A program made the position numbers and the translations under genes. Of a stretch of DNA of 64,000 nucleotides, positions 21,101 through 28,346 are shown one piece after another. Origin of the DNA: Marinihelvus sp036351115 (GTDB lineage: Bacteria > Pseudomonadota > Gammaproteobacteria > Xanthomonadales > SZUA-36). The notes under the pieces were generated by a model, which was given only the letters and a program-made list of their open reading frames with translations, searched no databases and was not told where the DNA came from. The first letter of the stretch is position 1, and every line of letters starts with the position of its first letter. Location: the NCBI GenBank assembly GCA_036351115.1, contig JAZBOL010000142.1, positions 65,461-129,460 of the forward strand, read 5' to 3'.

Positions 21101-21859
21101 CCCCCGGGGCGCGAGGACCTGGAGCGGCTCAGGGGCCAGCACGTCGTGCTGATCGGCGAAGCCATGGGCGATGAGCTCGTGGCCATCGCCGGAGGATTTT
21201 TCGAACAGGGAATCGCCCGCTTGACCGTGCTCACCGCGAGTACGGAGGCTGCCGAAGGGCTGCGCCATCGAATCCAGGGCCCCGGCGGGGTCGAGATTGA
21301 CGTCTATGCGGTCAATGACGACCTGGAAGGCGGGCTGGAGCGGGCGCTGAAGGAACACGGTCACATCGACACGGTGGTGTGCACACCGTTCGCACGCCTG
21401 CCCATGAAGGTGCTGACCGGTGAGCCTGGCGGCGACTGGAGCCGGGTCCTGTCCCGGGACGATTTCGCCCGCGTGGTGGACGAGCAGCTGACCCATCACT
21501 ACCGGGTCGCGCGGCTGTGCGCGCTCGTGCCGCGTTGCCAGCTGGTTCTCGTTACCCCCGATACCTCGCGGGCCTCCACCCGGGAAGAGTTCGCCCTTGC
21601 CATGTTCGTGGAAAGCTCCCTGCACGCCTTCACGGCCACGCTCGGTGTCGAAACCGAGCGCTTGCCCACGGAGCCAGCGGTCAACCAGGTGCAACTCACG
21701 CGCCGCGCCCGGGCCGAGGAGCCCGGCACGGAAGAAGAGCTCGCTGAGGAATCGGAGCGCATGGTGCAGGCCATCCTCCTGTGTTCGGTGCCGGCGCCGA
21801 GTCCGCGCGACAGCCGCTACCTCGCGAGGATCTTCCGGGGGAACGCGGTCACGGTCTGA
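18182..21859 (+). CDS. mcr: Bifunctional malonyl-CoA reductase (malonyl-CoA to 3-hydroxypropionate)
   Basis: The protein has 1225 residues against about 1220 for the Chloroflexus enzyme. It contains two short-chain dehydrogenase units. The N-terminal one has TGAAGNIG, NNAGG and a YVVPK catalytic pair. The C-terminal one starts near residue 575 with TGASLGIG, followed by NNAGIS and YAVSK, and continues into a further Rossmann-like segment to the end. In the characterised enzyme the C-terminal half reduces malonyl-CoA to malonate semialdehyde and the N-terminal half reduces that to 3-hydroxypropionate, using NADPH. Here the ATG lies inside the pcs stop region (4-bp overlap), so the two enzymes are co-translated and together run malonyl-CoA to propionyl-CoA. 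No other genes of the 3-hydroxypropionate bi-cycle are in the window, so autotrophy cannot be inferred. Confidence 0.95.
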   Translation: MSSMHTDDISAQPDSTSSTRSQAGGRLEGKVIILTGAAGNIGSFISRTLLREGAKLVMTGRNEEKLRGFIDQLVDEGFDPDAMHPALGDCAVPDVCRAIVAETIEHYGTLDVLINNAGGAGPKQTLENIPLNEAEGRASGDNETLYEAAMNLLGGPWNMARAAVPHLAKGGAIINVSTIFSRTPYFGRIPYVVPKSGLNAFSVGLARELGDGDRGIRVNSLFPGPIESERIDTVFRAMDRLQDQPEGTTGQQFRDLMIVRRPDGEGNMVYRYPTPQDVADTLCWLATAESGAFSGHSFEVTNGMQVPAQSRAKLVSWPDNRLVDLHGQVVLVVGGADLDEAMAFVERNRERGASIALAFRTMENVSRARARVQAMNDPDIRLLRLDPLQPESVERAFEFLSDQFGRLDGVIMLPKTPNGQHGYSLGTAEDEDVERFVNEELVAPVAFARALARSLHLHMEMDDAPMVCFVTNPDDGHGNRLNEIKRAAVEALIRVWRLEADYRVRKGERPWACLVNQIVRYDNCDADNLAFTADWTATLNNRARKMDPINLWVPKSIGRATGKSAKPLSIQRVLPGLHSGKCAVVTGASLGIGLQLGRYLAMAGARVLLSARGESRLAEARENIIEELRAIGYARPEQRVHILAGIDVGDETALDRLFEHAIERFGDVDYLINNAGISGAEEMVVDMEREAWDRTMEANLISNYSLIRKFAPRMKARGMGRILNVSSYFGGEKYLAVAYPNRADYAVSKAGQRVLAEILSRHLGPEIQINAMAPGPVDGARLRGLGGAPGLFERRALLILENKRLNQVHKAMLAVLASDEAEALQRLAENRIEALQRWDPAPEPLRRLFAQAQEGRQKARATHYLLSRPLAEKLMKRLVLGGVLAQSDATTFLENFVEPEDGPFFARKDIKRGAARIEEGIINRLHLHRMPTDEQVALSTVFSLADDIVSGESFHPSGGLKFDRSVSEGEMLLPPGREDLERLRGQHVVLIGEAMGDELVAIAGGFFEQGIARLTVLTASTEAAEGLRHRIQGPGGVEIDVYAVNDDLEGGLERALKEHGHIDTVVCTPFARLPMKVLTGEPGGDWSRVLSRDDFARVVDEQLTHHYRVARLCALVPRCQLVLVTPDTSRASTREEFALAMFVESSLHAFTATLGVETERLPTEPAVNQVQLTRRARAEEPGTEEELAEESERMVQAILLCSVPAPSPRDSRYLARIFRGNAVTV

Positions 21860-22129
21860 GCCGGTTCGCTGCCGGAAAGCACCCGGAGCGCAGGAGCAGC
21901 TCCACGAACCTCGATGGACGATTCGTCGAGGGCGGTGCGCATCGAGCCCCGCCGGGTGTGCTTCTTTCGTTGAGCGCCAAAACATCCTGTTAACGCGGGC
22001 CTGCTAGACTCAGAGGTGAGCTGGGACGTCAGACCCGGTTCGGAGCCTGCAGGGGGCGGCGCATTGCCGGGTTTCCGACGTGAACCCAGCCGCCTGTCCA
22101 CGACAACCCTGGAGGGAGGTCCAAAGATC

Positions 22130-22609
22130 ATGACGGTCGCAAAGACCCTTCACGACTGGCTCGATGCACGGCAACTGCCGGAAACCGTATTGCGCCACGA
22201 TCACACCAGCTGCAGTTCGGAAACCGCGGAAGCGGCTCACGTTCCAGGCCGCCAATTGGCCAAGGGCGTGGTGCTCAGGACGCAGGACGGCTACCACCTG
22301 TTGGTGGTTATTCCCGCGGACCGCATGCTTTCACTGGAGAAAATGACGTCGATCTACGGCGGCGAACTGGTACTGGCCGATGAAAACGAGCTCAAGTCCC
22401 TGTTCCCGGACTGCGAGACGGGCGCGGTGCCGGTGCTCGGCATGGCCTATCAGCTGCCCACCTATGTCGACCAGGTCCTTTTCGACCAGGACAAGGTCTA
22501 CTTCGAAGCCGGTGACCACGAGTCCCTGCTGTGCATGAGCGGTGAGAGTTTCGCCGAGCTCTTCGAGGAGCCCGCCATCGGGGAGTTCAGCCAGGCGCTG
22601 CCCCACTGA
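22130..22609 (+). CDS. YbaK/ProX-type aminoacyl-tRNA deacylase (tRNA-editing domain)
   Basis: The 159-residue protein is a stand-alone tRNA-editing domain of the YbaK/EbsC/ProX superfamily, which hydrolyses mischarged tRNAs such as Cys-tRNA(Pro) or Ala-tRNA(Pro). Family features include the AKGVVLRTQDGYHLLVVIPADR core and the PVLGMAY segment near residues 104-110. I chose the ATG at 22130 because GGAGGGAGG lies 11-19 bases upstream; an upstream in-frame extension has no ribosome site. The 270 bp between mcr and this gene hold no recognisable gene. The 3' end overlaps the convergent alkB gene by 23 bp. Substrate amino acid cannot be read from sequence. Confidence 0.85.
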   Translation: MTVAKTLHDWLDARQLPETVLRHDHTSCSSETAEAAHVPGRQLAKGVVLRTQDGYHLLVVIPADRMLSLEKMTSIYGGELVLADENELKSLFPDCETGAVPVLGMAYQLPTYVDQVLFDQDKVYFEAGDHESLLCMSGESFAELFEEPAIGEFSQALPH

Positions 22610-23780
22610 GCCGACGCCGGTCCGTCGATGACGGTCCCTGTTGCGCTACGGAGCCGGTATTCACCCGGGCCAGGTCGCCGTCCGCGAGTGCGAGCACGCG
22701 GGGGTTCATGACCCGAAACCAGAGCGGCGGCAGGTAGGCGAGGACGAACATGCCGAAATAACCGCTCGGAAGCTGGGGCACGTCTTCGTAGTGTCGCAGC
22801 GACTGGTAACGCCGCGCCGCGTAGGCGTGGTGATCCGAATGGCGTTCCAGGTGGTACAGCACAAGGTTCGACGCGAGGTGATTCGCGTTCCAGGAGTGGT
22901 GGGGCCGGCAACGTTCGTAGCGACCGTCGGGAAGCTTTTCCCGCAGCAGGCCGTAGTGCTCGACGTAATTGGCGCTGGTGAGTTGCCACCAGGCGTACGC
23001 CAGCTGGATCACCAGGAAAGGCAGGATGGTTACACCGAAGGCCCAGAGCAGCCCGCCGTAGAGCACCACGGAGATGGCGTAGGACTGGAGAATGTCGTTC
23101 CTCGCAGTCCAGAATCCGTGCCCGCGCCGGGCCAGCCGTTCCCGTTCGAGGCGCCACCCGCGCTTCAGTCCGCCCGGGATCTCGCGCAGCGCGAACCGAT
23201 AGATGCTTTCGCCGTAACGTGCGCTGGCGGAGTCTTCCGGCGTGGCGACCTCGGCATGGTGCCCCGCGTTGTGCTCCATGCTGAAGTGCCCGTAGAAGGG
23301 TACGGCGAGGGCAAATTTTCCCACCCAACGGTCCAACTTGGCTTTCTTGTGGCCCAGTTCGTGACCGATATTGAGGCAAAATCCACCGATCGCGCCGACC
23401 AGCAGGCTGTGGGCAAGCAGGCCGGAGATGCCCAGGTCCTTCGCGGCGACGAAAGCGGCCGCGGCGATCAGGATGCCGTAGTGCAGCGGCACGGTCAGGT
23501 ACGGCAACAGGCGGTAGTAGGGATCGGCCTCGAGCTGCGGCACGATTTGCTCCGGCGGGTTGCTGGCGTCGTTGGGAAACAGAAAATCGAGCAGCGGGAC
23601 CAGCGTGTAAACGCCGATGAGCGGCAGCCACAGGGTCCATTCCTGCCCGGTGATCGCCATCATCACCATGCCGATACCGGGAATCAGCGGAAACAGGACG
23701 GCGACCGGCCACCAGTATCGCTTGTTGTCGCGATAGGTGATCAGGCCCTCGACCGGATCCTGGAAGCGATAGGTTTTCAA
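22587..23780 (-). CDS. alkB: Alkane 1-monooxygenase (AlkB-type di-iron membrane hydroxylase)
   Basis: The 397-residue protein has about six hydrophobic segments and the histidine clusters of membrane di-iron hydroxylases: NIGHELGHKK, EHNAGHHAEVATPEDSA, and the downstream LERHSDHHAYAARRYQSL. The last is the hallmark of AlkB. It hydroxylates medium- to long-chain n-alkanes at the terminal carbon using rubredoxin-delivered electrons; no rubredoxin gene is in the window. The best start is TTG (complement of 23778-23780), preceded by an AGGA-like site. The next in-frame ATG would remove the first transmembrane segment. A near-palindrome at 23862-23896 sits about 80 bp upstream and may be an operator. 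The gene converges on the YbaK-type gene. Confidence 0.93.
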   Translation of the reverse strand: MKTYRFQDPVEGLITYRDNKRYWWPVAVLFPLIPGIGMVMMAITGQEWTLWLPLIGVYTLVPLLDFLFPNDASNPPEQIVPQLEADPYYRLLPYLTVPLHYGILIAAAAFVAAKDLGISGLLAHSLLVGAIGGFCLNIGHELGHKKAKLDRWVGKFALAVPFYGHFSMEHNAGHHAEVATPEDSASARYGESIYRFALREIPGGLKRGWRLERERLARRGHGFWTARNDILQSYAISVVLYGGLLWAFGVTILPFLVIQLAYAWWQLTSANYVEHYGLLREKLPDGRYERCRPHHSWNANHLASNLVLYHLERHSDHHAYAARRYQSLRHYEDVPQLPSGYFGMFVLAYLPPLWFRVMNPRVLALADGDLARVNTGSVAQQGPSSTDRRRLSGAAPG

Positions 23781-23861
23781 GGTGTCTGTCCTGGCAGGAG
23801 GCTCACGTCACCAGCATGCGCGCTGGATTGACCTCGGGACAGCGTCTGCGCTGACAGAAAC

Positions 23862-23896
23862 CAGTCATTTAGCGCCAAAATGACAGTTAATGACTG
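23862..23896. promoter_or_regulatory. Inverted repeat upstream of alkB, candidate operator
   Basis: CAGTCATT at 23862-23869 is the exact reverse complement of AATGACTG at 23889-23896, with a 19-bp spacer containing a further GTCAT/ATGAC pairing. It lies in the only upstream intergenic space of alkB, about 80 bp before the TTG start. Alkane genes are commonly regulated by dedicated factors, but the regulator here is unknown. Confidence 0.45.
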
Positions 23897-23930
23897 AATT
23901 GATTCGTCAGGGTGAGACCCGTCTGTCGGG

Positions 23931-24674
23931 TCAGTCGATTTCCCAGTCAACCAGGCCGCGGAGCTCCGGATCGATTCGCTGGTCGAGTGCCTGCTGGATC
24001 TGATCCTGGGAGTCCCGGCCGTCCGCGCGGAAGGTGAACTTCAGCCGGCCGGAATTCGGTCGTTTTCTCTCGCCGATGATCTTGCAACCGCTGTCTTCGA
24101 GGGCGCGCCGATAGGCCTCGACGGCCTCCGGTATTCGGCTCTCGGGAATGGCCCGTATGTCGATGCTGTAGGTAAGCTTTTGTTCGAGGATAAAAAGCAG
24201 CACCCAGCCGAAGGCCGTCGCCATGACGGCCACGTGGGGCAGGTCGAGTCCGCAGGACAGGCCCACCAGCGTCACCAGGATCACCTGGCCAGTCAGCTTG
24301 GCGGAACGCATCACCGTTCGGAAGCGGATCAGGCCCCCGATGCCGAAGAGGACGAAACCGATGACCAGGCCGTATTTCACCACCATGATGCCGATCAGCG
24401 CGCCGATCGTCGCGTACATGATGTCGACCTTGGGGGCCTCCACTTCCTGCAGCGTGTCGGCGGTCCGGATCGAGCGCGGGTGAAAACCGATGAGGGCGCC
24501 GAGTAAGGCCGCCAGGGAAAGGGTGAAAAAAGTCTCGAGCAGAAAGTCGAAATCCGTGAATCCGGAGAACCCCTCGCCCCGCGGAAGCGGCGTGGCCAGC
24601 ACGGCGTCGTCAAAATTCTGGCCAAGCACCGGTGCCGCGCACAGGGTGGCAATCAATAGCACCAGGATTCTCAT
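23931..24674 (-). CDS. Exported/inner-membrane protein resembling DUF4956 or MgtC/SapB-type proteins
   Basis: This 247-residue protein starts with a signal peptide-like segment (MRILVLLIATLCAAPVLG). It continues with four or five hydrophobic helices: a glycine-rich LLGALIGF, FGIGGLIRFRTV, then VILVTLVGLSCGLDL. The C-terminal soluble part of about 80 residues looks like a small alpha/beta (ACT-like) domain. The pattern of an IRFRT loop between helices plus a cytoplasmic tail is reminiscent of DUF4956 and, more loosely, MgtC/SapB proteins. The start was chosen at the ATG that begins the signal peptide rather than 13 codons upstream. It ends shortly upstream of alkB on the same strand, separated by 150 bp. 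Function is unknown. Confidence 0.7.
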   Translation of the reverse strand: MRILVLLIATLCAAPVLGQNFDDAVLATPLPRGEGFSGFTDFDFLLETFFTLSLAALLGALIGFHPRSIRTADTLQEVEAPKVDIMYATIGALIGIMVVKYGLVIGFVLFGIGGLIRFRTVMRSAKLTGQVILVTLVGLSCGLDLPHVAVMATAFGWVLLFILEQKLTYSIDIRAIPESRIPEAVEAYRRALEDSGCKIIGERKRPNSGRLKFTFRADGRDSQDQIQQALDQRIDPELRGLVDWEID

Positions 24675-24719
24675 TGTTCTGTCACTCCGGATCTCCCAGG
24701 GGGATAGTAGCACCGGCGT

Positions 24720-25388
24720 TCATCGACCGAACCACAGGGTGTGGCGCGGGCCTTTCCTGCCATGGGCGAAAACGCGCCGTTCCTCGGTCCGGAATCCAAG
24801 CCGTTGCAACCGCTTGCCGAAGGCCTGGTCGGGCACGGCGGACCAGAAACCCACACAGCCTCCGGGACGCAGCGAGGCCCGGATCGCACCGAGCCCCGCG
24901 GGGGAATAAAGCCAGTCGTTCTCGTCCTGCGTGAGACCCTCCGGACCGTTGTCCACGTCCAGGGCGATGGCGTCCCAGCGTGGCGAACCGTCGCGCAACA
25001 ACTCGGCCACGTCACCCGCGAAGACGCGCGTGCGCGGATCGTCCAGGGGACGCCCGGCACGGTCGCCGAGTTCTCCACGGTTCCACTCGACGACGCCGGG
25101 CACCAGTTCGGCCACCGTCACTTCGGCATCCGCACGCACCGTCGCCAGGGCGGCGGCCAGGGTGAAGCCCATGCCGAGACCTCCGATGACCACCCGTGCC
25201 GCCGGCGTATCCGCCGCGGTTCGGCAGGTGAGGGCGCCCAGCGCGTCCTCGGAACCGTGCCTGCGCGTGCTCATGAGTTCGATGCCGCTGGAGGTTCGGA
25301 TGAAGTAGTCGTCCTTGCCGCGGAACAGCTCCAGGCGCCCATCGGAACCGGGGATCGGTGCCTCACCAAGCCGGTTCCAGTGCTTCAT
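24720..25388 (-). CDS. SAM-binding protein of the spermidine synthase/methyltransferase type
   Basis: The 222-residue protein has the Rossmann core of polyamine aminopropyltransferases and related methyltransferases. GGLGMGFTLAAAL is the nucleotide loop, VAELVPGVVEWNR is the acidic end of strand 2 with the spermidine synthase-like E-L-xP signature, and WDAIALDVDNGPEGLT is the active-site strand. It lacks the full-length N-terminal tetramerisation domain of SpeE, so polyamine synthesis is not assured. Close homologues are often annotated as spermidine synthase-like. The start at 25388 overlaps the stop of the upstream membrane protein gene by 4 bp, so the two are translationally coupled. Confidence 0.75.
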   Translation of the reverse strand: MKHWNRLGEAPIPGSDGRLELFRGKDDYFIRTSSGIELMSTRRHGSEDALGALTCRTAADTPAARVVIGGLGMGFTLAAALATVRADAEVTVAELVPGVVEWNRGELGDRAGRPLDDPRTRVFAGDVAELLRDGSPRWDAIALDVDNGPEGLTQDENDWLYSPAGLGAIRASLRPGGCVGFWSAVPDQAFGKRLQRLGFRTEERRVFAHGRKGPRHTLWFGR

Positions 25389-26212
25389 CGAAGAACCTGC
25401 CGGGCGCTCCACAGGAGCCGGCCCACGGCGACGCCGCCCAGCACGGACCACAGCGCCACCCCGGCCGAGGCCTGGGGACTGCCCTGGGCGAGACTGGACA
25501 CGGCGAGACCCAATGCGATCCACATGCCCGCACGAACCCGGGGCGGCGCCAGGGGCCGGTCGTCGTGGTCACCCGGAGAGACCACCTCTCGCGTCGTGAT
25601 GAGCGCGACAAGGAATCCGAGGCCGAAAATCGCAGGAAGGATCACGCCGTGGCGCGACAGGGGCTCGCCGGTCCCGATGCCGGGTCCGAGCCAAGCCAGG
25701 GCGGCCCCGGCGCCGAGCAGGGCGATCATGCCGGGCCAGGCAAGCCAGCGTGGCCCGCCCAATCGAAAAGCGCTCCAGGCGAAGGTGACGGCGCAGAAAA
25801 ACAGGGGCCACGGTGTGGCACCGCTCCAGGAAACGTACCCCGCGAGCGCCAGCACACCCGCGGCATCGACGGGGGTCGGGTCGAGTCCGGTGGAGCGATT
25901 CAGAACCCGGGCGAGGAACAGGGCAAGGAACAGCAGTCCGAAGCCGGGCTCCGGGACGTTGAGCAGCGTGGTCAGGGCGATGCCCATGGCCAGGAACGCG
26001 GCCCATTGATCGTCCGGCGCCAGCTCGCGGCCAACAGCCCAGGCCCCGAAGCCGAGCAGGGACGCCCGCAACGCGGCAACTGCCACGGCGGCGCCGTCGA
26101 GCCCGTTCCACCAGGCCAGTCCCGCGCCAACCACGGCCAGCGCGGGCATCAACCAGAGCACGGCGCGGTTGGTGCGCCAGCTCGGGTCGAGCGGTCGTCC
26201 CAGGGCGATCAT
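25385..26212 (-). CDS. Unknown multi-pass membrane protein
   Basis: The 275-residue protein is dominated by about eight hydrophobic segments rich in Ala, Gly, Leu and Trp, with short loops. A polar loop (REVVSPGDHDDRPLAPPR) sits before the last two helices. I do not recognise a family; CPBP-type protease glutamate/histidine motifs and transporter signatures were looked for and not seen. It is the first gene of a two-gene unit: its stop overlaps the start of the SAM-binding protein by 4 bp. The upstream 186 bp separate it from a divergent membrane protein gene and hold no other gene. Confidence 0.7.
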   Translation of the reverse strand: MIALGRPLDPSWRTNRAVLWLMPALAVVGAGLAWWNGLDGAAVAVAALRASLLGFGAWAVGRELAPDDQWAAFLAMGIALTTLLNVPEPGFGLLFLALFLARVLNRSTGLDPTPVDAAGVLALAGYVSWSGATPWPLFFCAVTFAWSAFRLGGPRWLAWPGMIALLGAGAALAWLGPGIGTGEPLSRHGVILPAIFGLGFLVALITTREVVSPGDHDDRPLAPPRVRAGMWIALGLAVSSLAQGSPQASAGVALWSVLGGVAVGRLLWSARQVLR

Positions 26213-26398
26213 CGGCGGATCCCTTCAGCGTCGCCCTTCGAGGAGACGCTTGCGGCCTGGATGGAATCACAACGGGCCATGGTGGCGTAACCGGAGGGAG
26301 TCGACATGCGGGTTTTCTTCTTCAGCCGTGCAGAGTACGGTACGGGTTGCCGGTCACGATAACGCGAAGCCGGACCCGGACAGGATGAGGAGAAGCCG

Positions 26399-26902
26399 AT
26401 GAGCGACCGCAAACCGACGGTCGGCGAACGCGCGAGGGAAGAATTCCGCAAGTACATGCTGGTGAGTGTGTACCTCTGGGTCTGTTTTGCCGTGATTACC
26501 CTGTACAAGGCCGCCGCCCTCGAAGCCGAAGGAATCGACTGGGCGCCCCTGGGTTTCGCGATTGTCCAGGCCCTGGTGATCGGCAAATTCATCCTGATCG
26601 GTGACGCGCTCAAGGCGGGTCAAAAGTCCTCGGACCACCCCCTGCTGTACCGCGTTGCCTGGCGAACGCTCGCGATGCTCGCCGTGCTGATCGTATTCAA
26701 GGTGCTCGAGGAGGTGGTCGTGGCGCTGATTCACCACAAGCCGCTGGGCAGCCTGCTCGAGGAAATCTCCGCACGCCCCTTCTGGGTCAATCTCGCCCCG
26801 GTGCTGCTGATGCTGCTGATTCTCGTGCCCATGATCACCGCCACGGAAATACATCGCACCGTGGGCACGGAGCGCTTCCGGGAATTGCTGCTGGGCCGCT
26901 AG
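26399..26902 (+). CDS. Small membrane protein, function unknown
   Basis: The protein has 167 residues and four predicted transmembrane helices (about 20-40, 55-75, 90-112, 128-150), with a charged N-terminus (MSDRKPTVGERAREEFRKY) and a short C-terminal tail ending in LLLGR. The helices are connected by loops with HH and EE pairs (EEVVVALIHHKPLG), but no known catalytic motif is apparent. It is divergent from the preceding unknown membrane protein. It converges on a small soluble protein whose stop is 10 bp away. Confidence 0.7.
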   Translation: MSDRKPTVGERAREEFRKYMLVSVYLWVCFAVITLYKAAALEAEGIDWAPLGFAIVQALVIGKFILIGDALKAGQKSSDHPLLYRVAWRTLAMLAVLIVFKVLEEVVVALIHHKPLGSLLEEISARPFWVNLAPVLLMLLILVPMITATEIHRTVGTERFRELLLGR

Positions 26903-26912
26903 GCGCGGCGCG

Positions 26913-27095
26913 CTAGCGAAGCTCGCAGGCCTGAATCCGGTGCTCGAGCGTATGCAGGGTCCGGGCGAGCTGGAACGAGATGTCTTCCAGCTTTTCATGG
27001 TCGGTCACCGGCGTTCGCGACCGTTCGCTGGTGCGCAGGGTTTCGCGAAGATCATCGCGAATGTTTCTCAGTAGTTTTCGGTCTTTGTCATTCAT
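26913..27095 (-). CDS. Small charged hypothetical protein
   Basis: This 60-residue, highly charged, probably all-helical protein (MNDKDRKLLRNIRDDLRETL at the start) has a heptad-like pattern over most of its length. I chose the ATG at 27095, which has GGTGAG six bases upstream. No family is recognised. Its compact size and own ribosome site suggest a real gene, but coding evidence is limited to an open frame with sensible codon use. Confidence 0.5.
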   Translation of the reverse strand: MNDKDRKLLRNIRDDLRETLRTSERSRTPVTDHEKLEDISFQLARTLHTLEHRIQACELR

Positions 27096-27173
27096 GGTCT
27101 CACCCAATGTTCAATTTCAGTATAGACGGCATGCCGTGAGGCGCAGCTAAAGGTCGCTCCCCAGGATCCTGGC

Positions 27174-28346
27174 ATGACTCGTCTTGGTACATGGTTCATC
27201 GCTTTTCTCTGCCTGGCGGAGACGTCGCATGCCGGGGCTGCGCCGGTCGTGCCCTCCGACGCCCGGCAGGGTTTCACCCAGGTCGTCGTCTACACGCGCA
27301 CCGGTTGTCCCTATTGCGAAGAGGCGACGGAGTTCCTGCGCGAAGCGGAGCGGGCCCGTCCGGAACTGCGTGTCGAAGTGCGCAACATCGCGGAGGACCC
27401 GGACGCCCGCCAGGCGTTTCTGGACGAGGTGGAGCGCTTGCGGATCGAGCGCCCGGGGGTGCCGCTCGTGGTCCTGGATACGGGGTTTCTCATTGGCTGG
27501 CGCTTCCCCGGGAGTGCCGCCAGGCTCGGCGAACTGCTGGACTGGGAGCCCCGGGCCTGGGAGCAATGGGGCCCGGCCGAGCCCGGTGAGACCAGGGAGG
27601 CCGGGGACGACCCTGGTTTGCCCGAATGGCTGGCGCTGGAACGTCATGGCCTGCCGGTTTTCACCATCGCCCTCGGCCTGCTGGACGGCTTCAATCCCTG
27701 CGCCATGTGGGTGTTGCTTTTTCTGCTGTCCATGCTCGTTCACGTCAAGAGCCGCAAGCGCATGTTTCTCATCGCGGGCATCTTCGTGCTGGTCAGCGGT
27801 GCGGTCTACTATCTCTTCATGGTGGCCTGGCTGAACCTTTCCCTGGCGTTCCGTTGGTCGGAGGGATTGCGTTACGCCATTGGCGGCCTGGGTCTGACGG
27901 CAGCGCTGTTCCACCTCAAGGACGCGCTCGCCGGGCCGAGAGGGCCCTCGCTGAGCATTCCCGACTCCCGTCGCCAGGGCATTGGGCAGCGCATTCGGGA
28001 CGTTATCACGGCGCGCAACCTGCCCCTGGCCATCGCCGCGGTCACGGTACTGGCCATCATCGTCAATTTCTACGAATTGCTGTGCACGGCGGGTCTGCCG
28101 GCAATCTACACGCAGGTGCTCGCGCGGCAGGAAATCAGCGGGGGTGCCTTCTACGGCTACCTGGCCCTGTACAACCTGGCCTACATCTTCGACGATGCCC
28201 TGATGGTCTTTGGAGCGACCTGGGCGCTGTCCAGCCGTCGCCTGTCGGCCTCGAGCGGTCGCTGGCTCAAGGGCCTGAGTGGTGCGGCCCTGTTGTTACT
28301 CAGCCTGATACTGATCTTCAGGCCGGCCTGGCTGTCTTTCGCCTAA
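27174..28346 (+). CDS. Exported glutaredoxin-like domain fused to a DsbD/CcdA-like membrane domain
   Basis: The 390-residue protein starts with a signal peptide. A thioredoxin-fold domain (about 35-125) follows with the glutaredoxin active site TGCPYCEEA and the cis-proline GVPLVV. A membrane domain (about 160-385) has six or so helices. Two of these carry isolated cysteines in DGFNPCAMWVLLF and ELLCTAGLPAIY. These positions match the redox-active pair that DsbD/CcdA transporters use to pass electrons from cytoplasmic thioredoxin across the membrane. The likely role is reductant delivery to periplasmic thiols, with the fused glutaredoxin domain as first acceptor. The stop overlaps the convergent nrfD-like gene by 4 bp. 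Confidence 0.85.
   Translation: MTRLGTWFIAFLCLAETSHAGAAPVVPSDARQGFTQVVVYTRTGCPYCEEATEFLREAERARPELRVEVRNIAEDPDARQAFLDEVERLRIERPGVPLVVLDTGFLIGWRFPGSAARLGELLDWEPRAWEQWGPAEPGETREAGDDPGLPEWLALERHGLPVFTIALGLLDGFNPCAMWVLLFLLSMLVHVKSRKRMFLIAGIFVLVSGAVYYLFMVAWLNLSLAFRWSEGLRYAIGGLGLTAALFHLKDALAGPRGPSLSIPDSRRQGIGQRIRDVITARNLPLAIAAVTVLAIIVNFYELLCTAGLPAIYTQVLARQEISGGAFYGYLALYNLAYIFDDALMVFGATWALSSRRLSASSGRWLKGLSGAALLLLSLILIFRPAWLSFA

Noticed and set aside
18098..21985. Long open frame on the minus strand opposite mcr (about 1295 residues)
   Set aside because: It is antisense to a well-supported coding sequence and has the Gly/His/Arg/Gln-rich composition of a GC-skewed shadow frame. No domain or ribosome site supports it.
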